Source: Nonomuraea cavernae (lineage in GTDB: Bacteria; Actinomycetota; Actinomycetes; Streptosporangiales; Streptosporangiaceae). From it: DNA of 64,000 nt. The stretch spans positions 137,387 through 201,386 of the forward strand of contig NZ_BMNH01000009.1 in the NCBI RefSeq assembly GCF_014646355.1, given 5' to 3'. Of this stretch, positions 26,597-35,918 are shown one piece after another. A program made the translations under genes and the position numbers. Every line of letters starts with the position of its first letter. Within the stretch, counting starts at the first letter, position 1. The notes under the pieces were generated by a model. It worked only from the letters and a program-made list of their open reading frames with translations, was not told the DNA's origin and did no database searches.

Positions 26597-27385
26597 TCAG
26601 CCGTCGCGCTCGGGGTCGAGCGTGACGAGCAGGTCGTGCAGCTCCTCGAACAGCCCGGGCGCCGCGCAGAGCAGCAGGTCGGAGTTGGGCGGCCTGCCGT
26701 GCAGCCCGCCCAGCCCGGCCCCGGCCTCGGCGGCCACCAGCCCCGCCGCCGCGAAGTCCCAGTGGTTGACGCCCCGCTCGTAGTAGGCGTCCACCCGGCC
26801 CGCGGCCACCGAGCAGAGATCGACCGCGCAGGACCCTCCACGCCGGATGTCACGCACCCTCGGCAGCACCGCGGCCACCACCTCGCCCTGCACCGCCCGC
26901 CGCTCGGCCCCGTAGCCGAACCCGGTCGCCACCAGCGCCCGCGACAGCGGCACCCCGGTGTTGCAGCGCAGCCGCTCGCCGCCGAGCCAGGCCCCCTCGC
27001 CGAGCTCCGCGGTGAACACCTCGCCGCGTGGCACCACGTTCACCACACCGGCGACGATCTCGCCGTTCACCTCGACCGCGATCGACACCGCCCAGTCGGG
27101 CAGGCCGTACAGGAAGTTGACCGTGCCGTCGATCGGGTCGACGATCCAGCGGACACCGGAGGAACCTCCGTGCTCGCCGCCCTCCTCGCCGAGGAAGCGG
27201 TCACCGGGCCGGGCCGCCCGGACGCGGGAGCGGATGAGCTCCTCCGAGGCCCGGTCCAGGGCGGTGACCACGTCGGTGGGGCTCGACTTGGTCGCGACCA
27301 CGCCGGACATCGTGGGCCGCTTGGCGAGCAGCATGTCGCCCGCCTCCCGCGCGATGTCCTCGGCCAGCTGTGCGAAGTCGGTCAT
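26597..27385 (-). CDS. suhB: Inositol monophosphatase family protein
   Basis: The product is 262 residues. Metal-binding motifs are FLGEEGGEHGG, WIVDPIDGTVNFLYG and NHWDFAAAGLVAAEAG, in the order typical of the lithium-sensitive phosphatase fold. It likely releases inositol (for mycothiol and phosphatidylinositol) from inositol phosphate; related enzymes also act on FBP or histidinol phosphate. It starts inside TGATG, overlapping the stop of the upstream S9 peptidase by one base. The symbol is by family and position (suhB, Rv2701c). Confidence 0.85.
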   Translation of the reverse strand: MTDFAQLAEDIAREAGDMLLAKRPTMSGVVATKSSPTDVVTALDRASEELIRSRVRAARPGDRFLGEEGGEHGGSSGVRWIVDPIDGTVNFLYGLPDWAVSIAVEVNGEIVAGVVNVVPRGEVFTAELGEGAWLGGERLRCNTGVPLSRALVATGFGYGAERRAVQGEVVAAVLPRVRDIRRGGSCAVDLCSVAAGRVDAYYERGVNHWDFAAAGLVAAEAGAGLGGLHGRPPNSDLLLCAAPGLFEELHDLLVTLDPERDG

Positions 27386-29373
27386 CAGGCCACCGAGTCC
27401 GGCCGTTTCCACTCCTGCCCGAGCACGTGCTGGGCGAGGAAGGCCAGGACCGTCTCGTACCAGGCGACGGTGTTGCCCGGCTTGAGGATCCAGTGGTTCT
27501 CGTCGGGGAAGTAGAGGAACTTCGACTCGACGTTCGTACGCCTCAGGTCCCACCAGAGTCGCAGGGCCTCGCCGATCGGCACCCGGTAGTCCTTGTCGCC
27601 GTGGATGACGAGCATCGGGGTGTCGATGTCGTCCAGCGCGAGGTGCGGGGAGAGCCTGGCGTAGCGCTCGGAGCCGGGCGCGCCGAACTCACGCTGCCAG
27701 TACATGGAGGCGTCGGTGGTGCCGGCGAACTGGTCGAGGTTCCACAGCGAGGCGTGGGTGACGATGGCCTTGTAGCGGTCGCTGTGACCGGCGACCCAGT
27801 TGGCCATGTAGCCGCCGAAGGAGCCGCCCATCGCGCCGAGCCGGTCGGCGTCGATGTCGTCCCTGGCCACGGCCACGTCCATGATCGCGTCGAGGTCGGC
27901 CAGGGTGCGCGGGCCCCAGTCGCCCCAGCCGCGGTCGATCATCTGCTGGCCGTAGCCGGTGGACAGGCACGGGTCGGGCATCAGGACGGCGTAGCCGTGC
28001 TCGGCCATGATCCACGACTGCCAGCGCCACTGCCAGTCGTTCCACGAGCCGACGGGGCCGCCGTGGATCCACAGCAGCAGCGGGGCCGGGTCGGCGGCCG
28101 AGGCGCCCCGGGGCAGCACGAGCCAGCCGCGGATCGTGGCGCCGTCGTCGGCGGTGGCGGAGATCTCGGTCAGCGTGCCGGACACCTCGGGGCGGGGCGC
28201 CGGTGACGGCAGGTCGGCGACCTCGCCGGTGCCGAGGTCGATCCTGGCCGGTGCCGGGGCGAGGGCGACCCCGCCGCGCAGCGCGTACAGGAACCGGCCG
28301 TCGGGCGAGGCGTTGAGCGCGAGGTAGGACGCGTCGTCGCCGGTGAGCCTGACCGCCTCGCCGCTTTCCTGATCGCCCACCGGGACGCGGAAGACCGGGC
28401 GGCGGCCCTGGTGGTCGGCGACCAGGAAGACGGCCGAGGAGTCGGGCGCCCACGCGAGGCCCGCCGGGAACAGGTCGGGCGCGTGCGCGCCGCCCTCCCC
28501 GGTGGCCAGGTCGCCGATCCACAGCTCGGCGCGCGCCGACACCTCCAGACCGGTGTGCCGGTCGCGGGAGCAGGCGACGCGGGCGCCGTCGGGCGAGACG
28601 GCGATCGGCCCGGTGAAGTCGTGGGCGTCGTCGGCGAAGATCACCCGGCGCTCGCCGGTGGCCACATCGATCGCGACGAGCTCGGTGCGCAGCTCGCCGC
28701 CGGGCAGCGGGACCCGCCAGGTCGTGACCACGGTGGCGCCGTCGGGGGTGAGCTCGAACGCGACCTCGCGCAGCGCGTCGCCCGGGTCGGGCGTCAGGTC
28801 GCGCACGTCCTCCAGCCGGTCGTCGCCGAGCCTCCCGGCGAACAGCCGGGTGCGGCCGGGGCCGAGGTCGTGGTCCCAGTAGCGGACCGGGTAGCCCTCG
28901 TGCAGGATCGCGCTGATCCCGGCGTCCTTGCGCGCCTTGCGGCGTTCCTCCTCGGTCGCCTCCTCGCCGTCGAGCACGTCGGAGGCGAACACCACGACGT
29001 CGCCCGCCGTGCGCACCGCGCCGATGCCGCCGGGACGGGCGGCCACCTGGCGTGCCTCTCCGCCGGAGCGGGGCAGCAGCCAGAGCGAGGGCGCCTCGTC
29101 GGTGGAGTCCTTGACCGCCGGGTCGGGGCGGGCGGAGGTGAACAGCAGGTCGCCCGCGCCGGTGAACTCCGCCTGGGTCTCGCCCTTGGCCGACCGGGTC
29201 AGGCGGTAGGGCTCGGCGTCCACCGGGATCGCCCAGAGCGCGGTGCCGTACGACTTGCCGTCGGGATTGAGGGACTGCACGGCGGAGACGAGCCGCGAGG
29301 CGTCAGGCGAGAGCTTCAGCGAGAGAACTCGAGGGATCGCCACATAGTCACGTATGTCGTTGAATGCGCTCAC
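27385..29373 (-). CDS. S9 family prolyl oligopeptidase-type peptidase
   Basis: The product is 662 residues. An N-terminal beta-propeller (about 1-395, WD-like repeats such as [11 protein letters not shown] and [13 protein letters not shown]) caps a C-terminal alpha/beta-hydrolase. The nucleophile is in [14 protein letters not shown], the aspartate in [11 protein letters not shown] and the histidine in [13 protein letters not shown]. No signal peptide is present, so it acts in the cytoplasm on short peptides, as acylaminoacyl peptidases do. GTG 29373 was chosen because the longer frame runs antisense through the ferrochelatase gene. The start is 57 bases from the divergent ferrochelatase start. 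Confidence 0.9.
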   Translation of the reverse strand: MSAFNDIRDYVAIPRVLSLKLSPDASRLVSAVQSLNPDGKSYGTALWAIPVDAEPYRLTRSAKGETQAEFTGAGDLLFTSARPDPAVKDSTDEAPSLWLLPRSGGEARQVAARPGGIGAVRTAGDVVVFASDVLDGEEATEEERRKARKDAGISAILHEGYPVRYWDHDLGPGRTRLFAGRLGDDRLEDVRDLTPDPGDALREVAFELTPDGATVVTTWRVPLPGGELRTELVAIDVATGERRVIFADDAHDFTGPIAVSPDGARVACSRDRHTGLEVSARAELWIGDLATGEGGAHAPDLFPAGLAWAPDSSAVFLVADHQGRRPVFRVPVGDQESGEAVRLTGDDASYLALNASPDGRFLYALRGGVALAPAPARIDLGTGEVADLPSPAPRPEVSGTLTEISATADDGATIRGWLVLPRGASAADPAPLLLWIHGGPVGSWNDWQWRWQSWIMAEHGYAVLMPDPCLSTGYGQQMIDRGWGDWGPRTLADLDAIMDVAVARDDIDADRLGAMGGSFGGYMANWVAGHSDRYKAIVTHASLWNLDQFAGTTDASMYWQREFGAPGSERYARLSPHLALDDIDTPMLVIHGDKDYRVPIGEALRLWWDLRRTNVESKFLYFPDENHWILKPGNTVAWYETVLAFLAQHVLGQEWKRPDSVA

Positions 29374-29430
29374 TCGATCGAACCTACCTCGCGGCAAGGA
29401 GCACGGACACCGCGACATAGGGTTTGTCAC

Positions 29431-30387
29431 GTGGGGAATTACGACGCGTTGCTGATCCTCTCGTTCGGCGGGCCCGAAGGTCCCGACGACGTGCTGCCGT
29501 TCCTGGAGAACGTCGTCCGGGGCAGGGGCGTGCCGCGCGCGCGGCTGATGGAGGTGGCCGAGCACTACCTGTCGTTCGGCGGCGTCAGCCCGATCAACCA
29601 GCAGAACCGCGACCTGGTCGAGGCGCTGCGCCCGGTGGCCGGTGTGCCCGTCTACTGGGGCAACCGCAACTGGCGCCCGTTCGGCGAGGACACCGTGCTG
29701 CGGATGCGTGACGACGGCGTGCGCAGGGCCGCGGTCTTCGCCACCTCCGCGTGGGCCGGCTACTCCAGTTGCCGGCAGTACTACGAGGACATCGCCCGGA
29801 TCTCCGTCGAGGGAGGTCCCGAGCTGGTCAAGATGCGGCACTACGGCGACCATCCGGGGTTCGTCACCGCCGTGGCCGACCACACCCGGCAGGCGCTGGA
29901 GCGGCTCGGCCGCGACGACGCCCGGCTGGTGTTCACCGCGCACAGCATCCCGCTCGCCATGGCCGAGACCGCCGGTCCGGCCGGCGGGCTCTACGAGGCG
30001 CAGCTGCACCGCTCGGCCGAGCTGGTCAACCGGGCGCTGGGCCGCACGCGGCCGTGGGACCTGGTGTGGCAGTCGCGCAGCGGGCCGCCGCAGGTGCCGT
30101 GGCTGGAGCCCGATGTCTGCGACCACCTGCGCAAGATCGACGCGCCGGCGGTGGTGCTGGTGCCCCTGGGGTTCGTCTCCGACCACATGGAGGTCGTCTA
30201 CGACCTCGACACCGAGGCCCGGCAGGTGGCCGACGAGCTCGGCCTGCCGATGGAGCGGGCCTCGACGGCCGGCGTGCACCCCGCGTTCGTCCGCATGGTG
30301 CGCGAGCTGATGGACGAGCCCGAGCCGGCGCCGTGCGCGCTGACCTGCTGCCCGCCGCCGCGACGCCCGGGAGCGCCCCGGGCGTGA
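29431..30387 (+). CDS. hemH: Ferrochelatase, coproporphyrin III type
   Basis: The product is 318 residues. [20 protein letters not shown] opens the chain. [12 protein letters not shown], the catalytic histidine in [12 protein letters not shown] and [16 protein letters not shown] are family landmarks. In actinobacteria this enzyme inserts iron into coproporphyrin III (also called cpfC). The C-terminus CALTCCPPP adds three cysteines; together with the cysteine in SSCRQYYED they could hold the [2Fe-2S] cluster known from actinobacterial ferrochelatases. The start GTG 29431 gives the expected N-terminus. It is followed by a convergent transglycosylase gene. Confidence 0.92.
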   Translation: MGNYDALLILSFGGPEGPDDVLPFLENVVRGRGVPRARLMEVAEHYLSFGGVSPINQQNRDLVEALRPVAGVPVYWGNRNWRPFGEDTVLRMRDDGVRRAAVFATSAWAGYSSCRQYYEDIARISVEGGPELVKMRHYGDHPGFVTAVADHTRQALERLGRDDARLVFTAHSIPLAMAETAGPAGGLYEAQLHRSAELVNRALGRTRPWDLVWQSRSGPPQVPWLEPDVCDHLRKIDAPAVVLVPLGFVSDHMEVVYDLDTEARQVADELGLPMERASTAGVHPAFVRMVRELMDEPEPAPCALTCCPPPRRPGAPRA

Positions 30388-30406
30388 GCCGCGGGGGCGC
30401 GGGGCG

Positions 30407-31588
30407 TCAGGTGTAGGCGCGGGCGTAGGCCTCGGCGACGCCCATCACCTTGTTCACGTAGTCCCACGAGTGGTTGTAGAACCAGATCGCCTTGCGCAGC
30501 TTCTCGCCGCCCTTGCCGGCGCCGTTCGCGCACAGGTAGTTGGCCGCTCCGGGCACCGCGTCGTACGGGCTCCAGATGTCGGCCTTGCCGTCGCCGTCGC
30601 CGTCCACCCCGTACGCCTTCCAGGTGGCGGGCATGAACTGCATGGGCCCGAGCGCGCCCGCGCTGGAGGGGCCGTTGTTGCGGCCGTGCCCGCTCTCCAC
30701 CTGGCCGATCGCGGCCAGCACCGTCCACGACAGGCCGGGGCAGCGGGTGGCCGACACCTTGTAGAGGTCGAGGTAGCTGGTGGGCCGCTGCCCGGCGACC
30801 GGCTGCTCCGTCGGGCGGGAGGTGCTCCGGGGGGTGCTCTTGCGCGTCTCGGCGACCAGTGAGACGACCTGGGCCCCGTCACCGAGCAGCTTCTTGACCC
30901 GCGCCTGGCTGATGGCGCCCTTGCCGTGCAGCAGCACCGCGACGCCCGGCGCGAGCCCGAGGGTCTTGCCCGTCTCGGTGCTCACCAGGCCGTCGACGCC
31001 CTTCAGTCCGAGCGTGGCCGAGGCCGCGACGCGCAGCCTGGGGCCGCCGTCCACCTGGTAGTGGGCCCCGAGCACGAGACCCAGGCGGCGGGTGGCCGCG
31101 CTGTCGGCGACGAGCTCGCCCCTGGCCAGCGCGCTCCAGACGCCGGGCTGGCCGGCGACCGCCTTGGGCGTCCACGAGCGGAACCCGGCCGGGTCGACGG
31201 CGAGCAGGTTGAGGCCGGTGCCCGACACCTTGACCGAGCCCGCGTCGACCACGACCACCTTCTGCGCGTTCTTCAGCGCGGCCAGCGCGAACCGGGTCCG
31301 CTTGGGCACCTCGCCGCGGGCGATCGCGAGCAGCCTGGGCGGGGTCGGGGTGACGCCGGGGCCGCCTTCGCCGAAGTCCCGGGCGGGCTCCGTGGTGGGG
31401 ACGAGCTGGTCGAGCCGGATCTGCTCCGGCCGCTCGCGGTCGCTCCGCGCCGGCCGCTCCTTCGCGGTCTCGAGCAGGTCGTCGTTCATGATCACCACGA
31501 CTCCGCCGCCCACCAGCGTGAGGACGATCACGGCGACGACCATGTACAGCACGGCACGGAAGGTGGGAAGTCCGGACACCCGGCACAC
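30407..31588 (-). CDS. Membrane-anchored lytic transglycosylase
   Basis: The product is 393 residues. One N-terminal membrane segment (VLYMVVAVIVLTLVGGGVVV) anchors it. The middle part (about 75-240) is a cell-wall-hydrolase-2-like region (VSGTGLNLLAVDPAGFRSWT). A C-terminal soluble transglycosylase domain has WTVLAAIGQVESGHGRN with the catalytic glutamate, then GALGPMQFMPATW and YLCANG. It cleaves peptidoglycan outside the membrane. The start is GTG 31588; GTG 31579 would remove three residues. It is divergent from the MFS gene. Confidence 0.85.
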   Translation of the reverse strand: MCRVSGLPTFRAVLYMVVAVIVLTLVGGGVVVIMNDDLLETAKERPARSDRERPEQIRLDQLVPTTEPARDFGEGGPGVTPTPPRLLAIARGEVPKRTRFALAALKNAQKVVVVDAGSVKVSGTGLNLLAVDPAGFRSWTPKAVAGQPGVWSALARGELVADSAATRRLGLVLGAHYQVDGGPRLRVAASATLGLKGVDGLVSTETGKTLGLAPGVAVLLHGKGAISQARVKKLLGDGAQVVSLVAETRKSTPRSTSRPTEQPVAGQRPTSYLDLYKVSATRCPGLSWTVLAAIGQVESGHGRNNGPSSAGALGPMQFMPATWKAYGVDGDGDGKADIWSPYDAVPGAANYLCANGAGKGGEKLRKAIWFYNHSWDYVNKVMGVAEAYARAYT

Positions 31589-31673
31589 GTTAGCTCAGCC
31601 ATCGGGTAAACCAGTTGCAGTACGGACAGACGGTGCGCAAAGGTTAAGTTCGCGCAGTAGGGAGAGACGCCAC

Positions 31674-32876
31674 GTGGTCGGGCCTTACCGGGGGTTGTTC
31701 AACGGGCCCGGCGTCAAAGGTTTCGTGCTGGCCGGCTTCATCGGCCGGATGCCCATGTCGATGCTCGGCATCGGCATCGTGCTGCTGATCTCGGCCCTCA
31801 CCGGGTCCTACGCGACCGCGGGCGCCGTCGCCGCCGCCACCAACGTCGCCTTCGCCATCGCCGCGCCGCTGTCCGCGCGGCTGGTGGACCGGTTCGGGCA
31901 GAGCCGGGTGATCATCCCGCTCGCCTCGGTCAACGGGCTCGCGCTGGCCTCCCTGATGCTCAGCGCGAGGTTCGGCCTGCCCGAGTGGACGCTCTACGCC
32001 ACCGGCCTGCTGGTCGGCGCGACCTCGCTCTCGCTCGGCTCGATGGTGCGCGCCCGCTGGTCCACGCTGTACGGCGGCTCGGCCAGGCTGCACACCGCGT
32101 TCTCCTTCGAGTCGGTGGCCGACGAGGTCATCTTCGTCACCGGGCCGGCGATCGTCACGGTGCTCGCCACGGCGGTCAACCCGTACGCGGGACTGCTGGT
32201 GGCACTGCTGTGCATGCTCGGCGGGTCCTTCGCGCTGGCGCTGCAGCGGCGCACGCAGCCGCCGGTCCAGCCGGTCAGAAGCACCTCGGGCACCCCCATC
32301 CTGATCCCCGGGATCGCCCTGCTGGCCTGCGTCTACGTGGCGCTCGGCGCGGTGTTCGGCTCGGTCGACCTGATCACGGTGGCGTTCGCCGAGGAGGAGG
32401 GCGTGAAGGGCGCCGCCGGCTTCCTGCTGGCCTCCTTCGCCGGTGGATCGATGGTGTCGGGCCTGTGGTTCGGGTCGAGGAACTGGCGGATCCCGCTGCG
32501 GGGCCGGTTCGTGCGGGCGCTGGGCGTGTTCGTGGTGGGGCTGGTGCCGATCTCGTTCATCGACGACGCGTGGATCATGGCCGTGGGGCTCTTCGTGGCC
32601 GGGCTGGCCATCTCGCCGACGCTCATCACCGGCTTCTCGCTCACCGAGCGGATGGTGCCGCCGTCGCTGCTCACCGAGGGGCTGGCCTGGATCTCGACCG
32701 CGATCGGGTTCGGGGTGGCGATCGGCGCGTGGGCCGGCGGAGCGCTCACCGAGGCGTTCGGGGCGTCCAGCGCGTACGGCTTCTCCGTCGTCTGCGCGGC
32801 CCTCGCCGCCGTCGTCGGTGTGGGAGGTTCGGGTTTGCTGAGACTTCCCGAGGCGCCTTCACCCGCGGAGACATGA
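31674..32876 (+). CDS. MFS transporter
   Basis: The product is 400 residues with about 12 membrane helices. ARLVDRFGQSRVIIPLASVN between helices 2 and 3 is the MFS motif A position, and the halves are joined by a short basic loop (ALQRRTQPPVQPVR). GTG 31674 is preceded by GGGAGAG. Export of a small molecule is likely; the substrate is unknown. It stands alone, 55 bases before the deacetylase gene. Confidence 0.85.
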   Translation: MVGPYRGLFNGPGVKGFVLAGFIGRMPMSMLGIGIVLLISALTGSYATAGAVAAATNVAFAIAAPLSARLVDRFGQSRVIIPLASVNGLALASLMLSARFGLPEWTLYATGLLVGATSLSLGSMVRARWSTLYGGSARLHTAFSFESVADEVIFVTGPAIVTVLATAVNPYAGLLVALLCMLGGSFALALQRRTQPPVQPVRSTSGTPILIPGIALLACVYVALGAVFGSVDLITVAFAEEEGVKGAAGFLLASFAGGSMVSGLWFGSRNWRIPLRGRFVRALGVFVVGLVPISFIDDAWIMAVGLFVAGLAISPTLITGFSLTERMVPPSLLTEGLAWISTAIGFGVAIGAWAGGALTEAFGASSAYGFSVVCAALAAVVGVGGSGLLRLPEAPSPAET

Positions 32877-32931
32877 TCCGCTACGGTCGAAACATCCCTC
32901 GCAACACCCTTCACACTGGAAGCTCTATTTC

Positions 32932-33678
32932 ATGTCCCGACAAATCTATTCACTTTTGGCCATCGCGGCTGTCACCCTCACGCTGACGCCGGCACCCGCC
33001 CTGGCCGACTCCCCAGCCAACCAGCAGGCGGCGAAGACCGCCCCCGCCCCGGTCGACTGCGAGCAGCTCAAGTGCATCGCGCTGACCTTCGACGACGGGC
33101 CGGGCAAGTACGCGGGCACGCTCCTCGACACCCTGAAGAAGTACGACGCCAAGGCGACGTTCTTCCTGGAGGGCCAGTACGTGAAGAGCCGCCCGGCCTA
33201 TGTCAAGCGCATGGCCAAGGAGGGCCATGAGCTCGGCAACCACAGCTACAAGCATCTCAACTTCACGACCATCGAGCCGGGGGCCATCCGGAGCGAGATC
33301 CAGAAGACGCAGGACGCCGTCAAGAAGGCCGCCGGCGTCGAGCCCAAGCTGCTGCGCCCGCCGTACGGGATGGCCGACCTGCAGGTGTCGGACATCGCGG
33401 CCGAGTTCGGCATGCCGATCGTGCTGTGGACCGGCGGATCGCGTGACTGGTCCACCAAGAACGCCGACGCCATCAAGAAGCAGACGCTGGCGGTGGCCAA
33501 GCGCGACGGCATCATCCTCATGCACGACTGGGTGAAGCAGACCGTCGACGTGATGCCGTCCCTCGTCAAGACGCTGCAGAGCCGGGGCTACACCCTGGTG
33601 AAGGTCTCCGACATCGTCAAGAAGGAGAACCTGGCGGCGGGTGACGTCTTCCCGCTTCCGGAGGGCTGGGAAAACTGA
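32932..33678 (+). CDS. Secreted polysaccharide deacetylase (NodB domain)
   Basis: The product is 248 residues with a signal peptide (SLLAIAAVTLTLTPAPALA). The NodB domain motifs are IALTFDDGP (base and metal aspartates), NHSYKHLNF (HxxxH metal site), LLRPPYGM and IILMHDW. The third-motif position reads WTGGSRDW. It probably removes N-acetyl groups from peptidoglycan or chitin outside the cell. The start ATG 32932 lies in a weak ribosome-binding context, but the signal peptide begins there. Confidence 0.9.
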   Translation: MSRQIYSLLAIAAVTLTLTPAPALADSPANQQAAKTAPAPVDCEQLKCIALTFDDGPGKYAGTLLDTLKKYDAKATFFLEGQYVKSRPAYVKRMAKEGHELGNHSYKHLNFTTIEPGAIRSEIQKTQDAVKKAAGVEPKLLRPPYGMADLQVSDIAAEFGMPIVLWTGGSRDWSTKNADAIKKQTLAVAKRDGIILMHDWVKQTVDVMPSLVKTLQSRGYTLVKVSDIVKKENLAAGDVFPLPEGWEN

Positions 33679-33725
33679 GTATCGTTCACGTTTAGTTTCG
33701 GAACGACGCTCGAAGGGAGCCGCTC

Positions 33726-35003
33726 ATGGTCTTCACGAACTGGGCACGCAACCAGTCGGCCACCCCCTTCGACGTGCGCACCCCGGCCGCGGCCGACGAC
33801 GTCGTGCGGGCCGTGCGCGACGCGGCGGCGGGCGGCCGGCGGGTGCGGATGGTCGGCACGGGCCACTCCTTCACCGGAGTGGCCCTCACCGACGGCATCA
33901 TGCTGCTCCCCACCGCGCTGACCGGGGTCCGCTCGGTCGACGGCGACCAGGTCACCGTCCTGGCCGGCACCCCGCTCAAGGTGCTCAACGAGCTGCTCGA
34001 CGAGCGTGGCCTGGCCCTGGCCAACATGGGCGACATCACCGAGCAGACGGTGTCGGGCGCCATCCAGACCGGCACCCACGGCACCGGCCGCGACAGCGGC
34101 GGCCTGGCCGACCAGGTGACCGCCCTGGAGCTGGTGCTGGCCGACGGCTCGGTGGTGACGGCCACCCCGGGCGACGACCTGTTCGACGCCGCCCGGGTCG
34201 GGCTGGGCGCGCTCGGCGTGCTGACGGCCGTGACGTTCCGGGTGGAGCCCGCGTTCCTGCTGCGCAACGAGCGGCGCCGGATCACGCTCAGCCGGATGCT
34301 CGACTCGCTCGACGAGATGACCACCGGCAACGAACACCTCGACTTCTTCTGGCTGCCGCACACCGACGCGTGCCTGGTCAAGACCAACAACCGGCACCCC
34401 GGCCCGCCCCGGCCGCCGAGCGCCGCCAAGCACTGGCTGGACAACGTCTTCCTGGAGAACACCGTCTTCGGCCTGGCCTGCGCCGCCGGCGCGCGGTTCC
34501 CCGGCCTGATCCCCCGGATCAACGCGCTCAGCGCGGCCGCGCTCGGCGGCTCCGAGGCGGTGGACGCCTCCTACCGCGTCTTCACCGCCCGGCGCGACGT
34601 GCGCTTCCTAGAGATGGAGTACGCCGTGCCGCGCGATCGGCTCGGCCAGGCGCTGCGCGAGACGCGCGACCTGGTCGAGCGCGCCGACTGGAAGATCACC
34701 TTCCCGATCGAGGTGCGGGTGGCGCCGCCCAGCGACGCCTGGCTCTCCACCGCGTACGGCCGGCCCACGGCGTACATCGCGTGCCACATGTACCGGCCGA
34801 CGCCCCACCCCGCCTACTTCGCGGGGGTGGAGGAGATCATGACGCGGCTGGAGGGCCGGCCGCACTGGGGCAAACTGCACACCCGCGACGCCGCCTACCT
34901 GAGCGCGGTCTACCCGAGGTTCGCCGACTTCGTGGCGCTGCGCGACCGGCTCGACCCGGAGCGGCTGTTCGGCAACGCGTACCTGGACACCGTGCTCGGC
35001 TGA
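33726..35003 (+). CDS. FAD-linked D-arabinono-1,4-lactone oxidase / L-gulonolactone oxidase family
   Basis: The product is 425 residues. The N-terminal FAD domain has RRVRMVGTGHSFTGVAL, ITEQTVSGAIQTGTHGTGR and GLGALGVLTAVTFRV. The C-terminal ALO domain ends with RPHWGKLHTRDAAYLSAVYP and FGNAYLDTVLG, including the HWGK motif typical of aldonolactone oxidases. It oxidises a sugar lactone or related alcohol using oxygen or a dehydrogenase acceptor. AAGGGAG precedes ATG 33726. It is monocistronic and convergent with the next gene, four bases apart. Confidence 0.9.
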   Translation: MVFTNWARNQSATPFDVRTPAAADDVVRAVRDAAAGGRRVRMVGTGHSFTGVALTDGIMLLPTALTGVRSVDGDQVTVLAGTPLKVLNELLDERGLALANMGDITEQTVSGAIQTGTHGTGRDSGGLADQVTALELVLADGSVVTATPGDDLFDAARVGLGALGVLTAVTFRVEPAFLLRNERRRITLSRMLDSLDEMTTGNEHLDFFWLPHTDACLVKTNNRHPGPPRPPSAAKHWLDNVFLENTVFGLACAAGARFPGLIPRINALSAAALGGSEAVDASYRVFTARRDVRFLEMEYAVPRDRLGQALRETRDLVERADWKITFPIEVRVAPPSDAWLSTAYGRPTAYIACHMYRPTPHPAYFAGVEEIMTRLEGRPHWGKLHTRDAAYLSAVYPRFADFVALRDRLDPERLFGNAYLDTVLG

Positions 35004-35007
35004 CCCT

Positions 35008-35805
35008 TCACTCCGGCGCCCCCGGGGCGGGCTCGTCGCCCTCCGCCGGCGAGGCCGGCGCCTCCTCCCCCACGTCCGGCCGCTCCGTGGGCTCCGGCGG
35101 GGCGCTCGTCGGGTCGACCGGCTCGGCCGGGCCGGTGTCCGTGGGAGTGGGGGTGGGCGGGGGCGTCGCCGACGGGGTGGGAGTGGCCGTCACCGTCACC
35201 GTCGGCACGGGAGCGGTCGGGGCCGGGTCGCCGGACGGCGTGGTGACCGCCGGGGAGGGCTCCCGTGAGCGGCGTTCCTCCTCGACCGGCGCCTTCGCCG
35301 GCCCCTTGTCGCTGACGGGCCCCCGGAGCTGCTCGTGCACGGTCGTCCCGGCGATCCCCTGGTAGAGCAGGATGCCGCCCATGCTGACGGCGAAGACCAG
35401 CGTCGCGGCCACGGCGACCCTGATCCACGGCAGCTTCGCCCGAGGCGCCTCCACCGGCGCCATGACCAGGGTCGACTCAGGCTGGTCGGGGTCGTCGTCA
35501 CGGACCGTGGCGTGCGCGGCCATGGCCAGCGCGCCCTCCCCCTCGTTCTCGCGAAGCGGCTCCTCCCGGTCGGCATGGGTCAGCCGGGCGATCACGGTGT
35601 GCTGCTTGACCTTGTCGCCGGTGCGCTTGAGGTAGTGCGTGTAGACGGCCGAGGCGACGGTGCTGGCGATGCTCACCACCGCGGCGCCGATCACCGTGCC
35701 CGCCACCCCGAGGTAGGAGGCGGCCGCCGCGGCCGTCACCGCCGCCAGGGCGCTCCCTCCGATCTGCGGCCCGCTCAGCTCGAACTTCCGCTGCTCGCCG
35801 CCCAT
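35008..35805 (-). CDS. Membrane protein with Pro/Thr-rich extracellular tail
   Basis: The product is 265 residues from ATG 35805. A Gly/Ala-rich hydrophobic stretch (SALAAVTAAAAASYLGVAGT) is followed by a cytoplasmic region, a second membrane segment (RVAVAATLVFAVSMGGILLY, about residue 155) and a long Pro/Thr/Glu-rich tail (PTVTVTATPTPSATPPPTPT). Tails of this type usually lie in the cell wall. I do not recognise the family. A GTG at 35907 would lengthen it by 34 residues, but would leave only 11 bases before the divergent peptidase start, so I prefer 35805. Confidence 0.6.
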   Translation of the reverse strand: MGGEQRKFELSGPQIGGSALAAVTAAAAASYLGVAGTVIGAAVVSIASTVASAVYTHYLKRTGDKVKQHTVIARLTHADREEPLRENEGEGALAMAAHATVRDDDPDQPESTLVMAPVEAPRAKLPWIRVAVAATLVFAVSMGGILLYQGIAGTTVHEQLRGPVSDKGPAKAPVEEERRSREPSPAVTTPSGDPAPTAPVPTVTVTATPTPSATPPPTPTPTDTGPAEPVDPTSAPPEPTERPDVGEEAPASPAEGDEPAPGAPE

Positions 35806-35918
35806 GCCGTCGATCAGTCCCTTCTGGCCATCCGTAAGGTAAAGAGCTTCCTCGTGAATAGACGCGACTGCGTGTCCCGTTGTTCCTGTGACCTGCGTGA
35901 CAGGCACCCTCTTGGCTC

